From positions 1 through 64,000 of the forward strand of contig JAXGWH010000004.1 in NCBI GenBank assembly GCA_040773385.1: a stretch of DNA of 64,000 bases, given 5' to 3'. The notes under the pieces were generated by a model. The model did no database searches. It was not told the DNA's origin and saw nothing but the letters and a program-made list of their open reading frames with translations. This DNA comes from Aeriscardovia sp040773385 (lineage in GTDB: Bacteria > Actinomycetota > Actinomycetes > Actinomycetales > Bifidobacteriaceae). Every line of letters starts with the position of its first letter. Within the stretch, counting starts at the first letter, position 1. The translations under genes were made by a program, and so were the position numbers. Shown here piece after piece: positions 59,098 to 64,000 of the stretch.

Positions 59098-60063
59098 TCA
59101 CGCCCGTCCTTCCTGTTCCTCCATGTCCTTCTGCGCCTGCCGGGCGTCCTCCTCGCTGAGCGCGGCGAGCGCCTGCTCCGGGTCGGCGGGCTTCGTCGGG
59201 TCGCCGCCCTTCCAGCCGACCACGTCATCGAGGCTGAAAGGCGCGTCGATGCTCTGGCCGTAGCATTCCTCGTAGCAGGCCACCTTCTGGCGGTAATCCT
59301 GCTCGCGCATCCACGCGCTGTTCTCCTCGACAGATTTGTCCTGGTCGGGGTAGATGGGCTTGAGCACGTGGAACACGTAGCGCACGCGCGTGAACTCGAC
59401 GGTGCCCCGCTGGGGCCTGCCCGTGTCGATCTGCTCGGTGAAGCAGGGGATCACCGGCACGCCCGCGGCGGCGGCGAAGTCGAACGCGCCGTGCTTCTCG
59501 GGCCGGGGCCGGCGGTAGTTGAACCACATCTGCTCCTCGGGGTAGATGAGGATGAACCGCTTCTTGGCGAGCAGCTGGTCGATGATGGCCGGGAACTGGC
59601 GCGAGAGGTAGGCGTGGTTCTTGGTGATGGGGATGGTGTCGAAGTTCTTCATGAAGAAGCCGAGGAAGCCGGTCATGGCGAAGTTCGTGTCCTGGGAGAC
59701 GGCGTAGGTGCGCGGGTGCCCGGCCTTGCGCATGCCCTGGAACACGGTCATGTTCTCCATGGGGTTGAAGTGGTTGGAGGTGACGATGGCCCCGGTCCTG
59801 ACCTGCCGGGCGTTCTCCAGCCCCACCCATTCCGTGCCGCGGTTGATCCACCACTGGTAGACGTGCACGAAGTGTCGGGCCACGAAGTTGTTGAACCGGT
59901 AGGTCCACGTGTTCATGTGGCCCAGATGGTTGAGCACGAGCTGGGTGCGGTCAGTCTTGTCGAGCACCGGGTCGTGGACCTCGACCTTGTCGTTGAAGCG
60001 CCCCTCGTTCGCCGCCTTCTCAATGTTGGCGATGACGGGCCGTTTGATTCCTCCGATAAACAC
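59098..60063 (-). CDS. PlsC-type acyltransferase
   Basis: A 321-residue protein of the lysophosphatidic-acid acyltransferase superfamily. The start is a GTG at 60063 with an AAGGTC site. The motif region reads TSNHFNPMEN: N97-H98-x4-E103, with Glu where the usual motif has Asp. The second motif is IYPEEQMW in place of FPEG. There is no clear membrane helix. Placed between a GT8 gene and pulA in the glycan cluster, it may acylate a glycolipid or sugar acceptor and not only lysophosphatidic acid; that is inference. Confidence 0.8.
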   Translation of the reverse strand: MFIGGIKRPVIANIEKAANEGRFNDKVEVHDPVLDKTDRTQLVLNHLGHMNTWTYRFNNFVARHFVHVYQWWINRGTEWVGLENARQVRTGAIVTSNHFNPMENMTVFQGMRKAGHPRTYAVSQDTNFAMTGFLGFFMKNFDTIPITKNHAYLSRQFPAIIDQLLAKKRFILIYPEEQMWFNYRRPRPEKHGAFDFAAAAGVPVIPCFTEQIDTGRPQRGTVEFTRVRYVFHVLKPIYPDQDKSVEENSAWMREQDYRQKVACYEECYGQSIDAPFSLDDVVGWKGGDPTKPADPEQALAALSEEDARQAQKDMEEQEGRA

Positions 60064-60186
60064 CCTTTGACCTTACCTTTCGGCCTGTCTGGAGCACCAG
60101 TGCTATCAGATCCCCCTGACAGACCATTCACATGCCCCGACCGGCCGGCCGGCAGACACAATCTCCCGGCCACTCAGCAGATACGC

Positions 60187-60226
60187 AAAAGGAGGATCAT
60201 CCCGTCGGCGGGACGGATGATCCTCC
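60187..60226 (-). terminator. Intrinsic terminator behind the single GT8 gene
   Basis: GGAGGATCATCC (60191-60202) and GGATGATCCTCC (60215-60226) are 12 perfect pairs around a G+C-rich loop, followed on the minus strand by four T. It lies about ten bases behind the GT8 stop, before the acyltransferase gene. Confidence 0.85.
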
Positions 60227-60237
60227 CAGGAGGACCG

Positions 60238-61257
60238 TCACAGACGGACCGGCACGCCCTTCTGTTCGAGCGAGTGGAAGGTGACGGGCAGCTCGCTGAA
60301 CTGGCCGGCGTGGGCGATAAGACGGCGCTTCTTCTCATGGTCGCGCTCGACCATGTTCTTGTCGGCGAACTCGTCGCGCACCTGCTCGATGCGGGGCAGG
60401 AACGGCGAGTCCTGCGCGTACCTCCAGAACACGTCGGCCATGACGGCCTTGGGGTAGAACCACGGTTTGCCGATGAGGTTGTAGTGGATGAGCCAGCGCT
60501 CCTTGGGTGGGGTCAGCTCGCCGGCCACCATCACGTCCCAGCGCGGGTCGAGCACGATGATGCGGCCCTGGAACATCGCGTTGATGTAGTCCTGGTCGGA
60601 GCACACCGAGCGCACGTGGTAGCGGTTCATCAGCTCCACGAAGCGCTGTGCGGCGCCGAGCTGGCGCCACTGGGCGAGGTCCATGAGCATGACGCCGGAG
60701 TTGACGTACTTCTCCGGTGGCACGCCGGGCACGTGCAGCGAGTAGGCGCGCAACAGCGGGTCGGTGGCCACGAAGCTGTCGACCGCGGCGCCGAGCGCGT
60801 TGCCCTTGAGGTCCGTGTCGTAGAGGTCGGCCACGTCGCGCTCGAGCACGGTGTCCGCGTCGAGGTAGAGCGCCCGGTCGTATTCGGGGAACAGCTCGGC
60901 GATGAACAGGCGGAAGTAGATGGAGTAGGTGACGGCGTCCTCGTTGAGCACGTTTGTGTCGTCTTTGACGGCGTCGATGATCTTGGCGCCCATCTCCACG
61001 AGCCGCAGCTCCACGTTCGGGTAGGTGCTCACCACCTGTCGCAGCTTGTCCTGGCTGTCCGGCTCGAGGTCACGCATGAGCACGACGATGCGGTAGCGCC
61101 GATGCGGGTTGGCGTGCTGCACGAGCGAGGTGAGTGCCACCGAGAGGTAGGCCACGTAGTTCTCGTCGGTGGAATAGAACACGGTGACGGGCCCGGTCTC
61201 GCCGTCATCCTGCGCGGTGTCGGTCTGGGTAGTCTGTAATTTCTGTGTGTCGCTCAT
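60238..61257 (-). CDS. GT8 family glycosyltransferase
   Basis: A retaining glycosyltransferase of the GT8 (LgtC/glycogenin-like) family, 339 residues. Visible: VFYSTDENYVAYLSVALTSL at the start, SIYFRLFIAELFPEYDRALY, metal-binding DADT (Asp133, Asp135), and VNSGVMLMDLAQWR and DQDYINAMFQGRI. It is closely similar to the second half of its neighbour (YLSVALTSLV; DLYDTDLKGNA; RYHVRS), so the two come from a duplication. The sugar donor is not known. The start ATG at 61257 has only a weak upstream AGAGAA. Confidence 0.9.
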   Translation of the reverse strand: MSDTQKLQTTQTDTAQDDGETGPVTVFYSTDENYVAYLSVALTSLVQHANPHRRYRIVVLMRDLEPDSQDKLRQVVSTYPNVELRLVEMGAKIIDAVKDDTNVLNEDAVTYSIYFRLFIAELFPEYDRALYLDADTVLERDVADLYDTDLKGNALGAAVDSFVATDPLLRAYSLHVPGVPPEKYVNSGVMLMDLAQWRQLGAAQRFVELMNRYHVRSVCSDQDYINAMFQGRIIVLDPRWDVMVAGELTPPKERWLIHYNLIGKPWFYPKAVMADVFWRYAQDSPFLPRIEQVRDEFADKNMVERDHEKKRRLIAHAGQFSELPVTFHSLEQKGVPVRL

Positions 61258-61390
61258 TTCTCTGCTTTCATATCGATGGGATTGATGGACGTCATCGCAC
61301 GTCGAGGGAGACGGATTCCCCCGCCGTCTGGGATTGTCTGATAGTGACGGATCACACCGGCCAAACCCGTTGTGACGGGCGGACGGCGGA

Positions 61391-63430
61391 TTACAGCGCC
61401 ACCTGCACGCCCTGCTCCTTGAGCGAGCGGAACGTGACGGGCAGCTGCGAGAAGTCCTTCGCGTCGGCGGCCAGTCGCGCCTTTTTCTCGTCGTCGGACT
61501 CGGCGTCGGCCGGGTCGAACGTGTCGCGCTCGTGCTCCAGCTCGGGCAGGAACGGCGAGTCCTTGGCGTACTTCCAGAACTCGTCGCCGTAGAGGAAGTG
61601 CGGGTAGTGCCACGGCTTGCCGAACAGGTTGTAGTGGATGAGCCTCGCGCCGTCCACCTTCTTGCCCGCGCCGGTCATCACGTCCCAGCGCCCGTCGAGC
61701 AGCAGGAGGCGCTTTTCGAGCATGACGTTGATGTAGTCCTGGTCGGCGGCGATGGAGCGCACGTGGTAGCGGTTCATCAGCTCGACGAACGCGGAGGCGA
61801 AGTGCAGGCGGCGCAGCTGGTCGAGGTCCATGAGCAGCACGCCGGAGTTGACGTAGCGGGTGGCGTCGATGCCGAGCATGCGCACGCAGTAGGCGCGCAT
61901 GGTGGGGTCTCCCGCGATGAACCCGTCGTTGATGGCGCCCATCGCGTTGCCCTTGAGGTCGGTGTCGTACAGGTCGGCGATGTCGGCCAGGAAGCAGGTG
62001 TCGGCGTCCACGTACACGGCGCGGTCGAACTGGGGGAACATCTCGGCGATGAACAGGCGGAAGTAGATGGTGAGCGTCTTGTAGTCGGCGCGCAGCTTGT
62101 TGGGGTCATCGGCCACCATGTCGAGGATTTTCTGGCCCATCTCCACGAAGAGGATCTCAACATTGGGGTGCCCGGCGGCGATGGTCGTCAGTCTCTCCTG
62201 GCTCTCCTTGGTGATGCCTTTGGAGAGGATGTGGACGAGGTAGTGGCGCGAGTCGGTGGTGTGCGCCACGAGCGAGGTGAGCGCCACGGACAGGTAGGGC
62301 ACGTACGGCTCGTCGCTGACGAAGAAGATGGGGATGCTGCGTGAATCTGCCATATCGGGCCTTTCTGCGTGATGACTTTCTTGGTGACGACTTGTTTGGT
62401 GATGGCTTTCAGTGTGACGGCCGTGCGGATGATTTTCTTCCATATCGATGCCGAAGGCTGTGGCGAACTGCTCGGAGCCGGCCTGCCCGTCCGCCTCGAC
62501 GGTGGCGGGCACCACGTGCCCCGGTCGCACAGGATGCGAGGCGACGACCCGCGCCTGCACGCCCGTGCCGGTGAGCGCGGGGTCGGCGTCATCGCCCCAC
62601 ATCTGCGTGCGCAGGCGCTCGTAGTCGGCGAGGATGTCGTCGTACTCGTGGATGCCGAGCACGGAGTGCACCTGGTCGATCTGCCACGGCTTGATGGTGA
62701 CGGTGTGCACCCACGGGAAGAAGCGGAAGCTCGTGGTGAAGTGCTGGAACACGGTGTCCGGCTCGGCGGCGTGCTGCTCGTTGTATTTGCGCGCGACGAT
62801 GCGCTTCTCGGTCACGAGATGATTCAAGGCCGACTGGTCGGGCAGGAACATGCGCTTGGTGCGGCACATCTGCCGGGCGGCGGCGAACAGGCCGGTACGC
62901 CGGATCTCGGCCATGTTCAGAAGGAGCATGCCGGAGTTGAGGTATTCGCGGCCGAACTCGGTCTTGTGCTCCTTGAAGAACCAGGAGCCGTAATAGTCGA
63001 GCACGCCGGCCAGTTCCACGCCGTCCATGTTCTGCTTGTAGAAGTCGTCGAATGGTCTGCGGCACACGATGTCCGTGTCGAGGTAGAGCAGCCGGTCGGG
63101 AATGTCGGAGAGCTCATCGGCCCACAGGCGCAGCATGCAGTAGGGCGTGAAGCGCGTCTCCATGTTGATGGCCGGTTCCTCGGCCATGAACCGGTCGGTG
63201 ATGTCCATCAGGCGCACGAACCCGCCCACGCGGCTGTTTTTCACGAGCCGGTCGACGGGCTCCACATCGGACGGCCTGAGCGGCTCGAACTGCTTCTGGC
63301 TGTTGGCCAGCCTGCCGGTGAACACGAACACGTGCAGCTCGTCGTCGGCGTGCTTGAGCAGCGAGAGCACGGAGATGAGCAGGCCGTCGCGCATGTGCGC
63401 GTCGCCGCAGTAGAGGACGTTGACACTCAT
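61391..63430 (-). CDS. Double GT8 glycosyltransferase (two domains in one frame)
   Basis: One reading frame of 679 residues. Domain 1 (about 1-300) starts MSVNVLYCGDAHMRDGLLIS and has LYLDTDIV with Asp118 and Asp120. A linker rich in His (about 335-358, HPHGRHTESHHQTSRHQESH) leads to domain 2 (360-679), whose opening MADSRSIPIFF is an ATG at 62353 with an AGAAAGG site; it has VDADTC with Asp475 and Asp477 and matches the single GT8 next door. It may be made as one fusion protein, as two proteins, or as both. The ATG overlaps the acyltransferase stop (ATGA). Substrate unknown. Confidence 0.85.
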   Translation of the reverse strand: MSVNVLYCGDAHMRDGLLISVLSLLKHADDELHVFVFTGRLANSQKQFEPLRPSDVEPVDRLVKNSRVGGFVRLMDITDRFMAEEPAINMETRFTPYCMLRLWADELSDIPDRLLYLDTDIVCRRPFDDFYKQNMDGVELAGVLDYYGSWFFKEHKTEFGREYLNSGMLLLNMAEIRRTGLFAAARQMCRTKRMFLPDQSALNHLVTEKRIVARKYNEQHAAEPDTVFQHFTTSFRFFPWVHTVTIKPWQIDQVHSVLGIHEYDDILADYERLRTQMWGDDADPALTGTGVQARVVASHPVRPGHVVPATVEADGQAGSEQFATAFGIDMEENHPHGRHTESHHQTSRHQESHHAERPDMADSRSIPIFFVSDEPYVPYLSVALTSLVAHTTDSRHYLVHILSKGITKESQERLTTIAAGHPNVEILFVEMGQKILDMVADDPNKLRADYKTLTIYFRLFIAEMFPQFDRAVYVDADTCFLADIADLYDTDLKGNAMGAINDGFIAGDPTMRAYCVRMLGIDATRYVNSGVLLMDLDQLRRLHFASAFVELMNRYHVRSIAADQDYINVMLEKRLLLLDGRWDVMTGAGKKVDGARLIHYNLFGKPWHYPHFLYGDEFWKYAKDSPFLPELEHERDTFDPADAESDDEKKARLAADAKDFSQLPVTFRSLKEQGVQVAL

Positions 63431-64000
63431 GATTGCTGATTCTCCCCCGCGGTGGGTACGTCGGCTTTCTTGTCGTCCGTGATGGCATCCGCAGCCCCGG
63501 GCCTGTCCGCCTCGTTGTGCACTGATATCCCGGCGTCCGGCGTGCCGTCCGCCTTCTCGTAGTCCACCCAGCGCACGGTGGAGAGCTTCGAGCGCCGCAC
63601 GAGGGTGCCGTAGATCTGCTCGTGCAGGTCCCTCTTTTTGGCCTCCTCGTCGCCGGCCACGCGCGGGTAGAACGGCCCGTCGATGTAGACCACGGCCCGC
63701 GGCGTCTTTCCCTCCCCGCGCGACTGGTAGGTGGTGGTGGAGGTGAACGAGGCCACCCTGTAGCGCACCGGGTAACGCATGGAGGTGGGGGTGAACGGGC
63801 GGATGCGCGTGGCCCACGGCCACACGTGCGCCTCCGGGTACACCTGGCACGCCACGTGATCGCGGGTCACAAGGGTGGTCATCGCCTTCTTGTAACCCGC
63901 CCGCTGGGCGTCGGTTGTGGGCACGGCGAGGAAGTCATAGTGATGCAGGATCGGCCCGAGCACGGGGATGCCGAAGTTGGCCTGCGCCATGATGGCGGTG
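63427..64000 (-). CDS. Lysophospholipid acyltransferase-like protein, C-terminal part
   Basis: The visible part (about 190 residues) continues beyond position 64000. It contains LGPILHHYDFLAVPTTDAQR and VTRDHVACQVYPEAHVWPW, the YPEAH motif being the counterpart of FPEG in PlsC-type enzymes; the histidine motif must lie in the missing part. An ATG at 63990 is present but codes for the middle of the family pattern, so it is probably internal. The tail (residues after about 150) is polar. It overlaps the start of the double GT8 gene by four bases. Confidence 0.7.
   Translation of the reverse strand, partial: TAIMAQANFGIPVLGPILHHYDFLAVPTTDAQRAGYKKAMTTLVTRDHVACQVYPEAHVWPWATRIRPFTPTSMRYPVRYRVASFTSTTTYQSRGEGKTPRAVVYIDGPFYPRVAGDEEAKKRDLHEQIYGTLVRRSKLSTVRWVDYEKADGTPDAGISVHNEADRPGAADAITDDKKADVPTAGENQQS

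Overview
The window comes from a high-G+C Gram-positive bacterium, most likely a member of Bifidobacteriaceae. I base this on the actinobacterial gene orders (prfA-prmC-tsaC-rfe-AtpI-like; nusA-infB-rbfA-truB-ribF; GNAT/SepX-like/FmdB-like/SAF/MscL neighbourhood), the actinobacterial type of the RpoB, RpoC, EF-G and oligoribonuclease sequences, and the presence together of aminopeptidase C, type I pullulanase and a GT8/acyltransferase cluster. The genus cannot be fixed from the sequence alone. I see 49 protein genes. All are chromosomal and mostly housekeeping. There is no rRNA, tRNA, insertion sequence, prophage or CRISPR array. All genes lie on the minus strand except five (lipoprotein 20732, zinc ribbon 37261, SAF protein 37563, mscL 38291, pcp 50167), so the positions below run against transcription.

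Layout. 1-13 kb holds the str operon (rpsL-rpsG-fusA-tuf, tuf cut by the window edge), a glycerophosphodiester phosphodiesterase, and rpoB-rpoC. 13-20.6 kb holds the translation-factor block nusA, infB, rbfA, truB, ribF, with overlapping genes from infB to ribF. 20.7-28 kb carries a divergent lipoprotein with a terminator inside its 3' end, proS, a Pif1-like helicase directly behind orn, a membrane protein and guaB. 28-34.6 kb is the release-factor block: clcA, prfA, prmC, tsaC, rfe and an AtpI-like membrane protein, without the ATP synthase genes that usually follow. 34.8-39 kb has groES behind a perfect CIRCE operator, a SepX/GlpR-like membrane protein, a GNAT enzyme, and the plus-strand zinc ribbon, SAF and mscL genes.

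39-44.6 kb is the least understood part: an FHA protein, a 1385-residue protein that resembles a superfamily 1 helicase joined to a Vsr-like nuclease but has lost the catalytic residues of both, and a 66-residue protein coupled to it by a TGATG overlap. 44.8-46 kb is rplJ-rplL with an L10-type leader containing an attenuator. 46-56 kb has nucleosidase, aminopeptidase C, a DivIVA-like coiled-coil protein, a pyroglutamyl-peptidase-like protein, a multicopper-oxidase-fold purine phosphorylase, an aldo/keto reductase, pnp and rpsO. 56-64 kb is an envelope or glycan cluster: membrane protein, type I pullulanase, PlsC-type acyltransferase, a GT8 glycosyltransferase, a double-domain GT8 protein, and a second acyltransferase cut by the window edge.

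Main points to follow up: the inactive-looking helicase-nuclease module; the fused GT8 protein with an internal start; loss of expected catalytic histidines in Orn and Pcp; an Asn at the rifampicin-site histidine of RpoB; Ile for Val in the EF-Tu G1 motif; and the terminator buried in a coding region.
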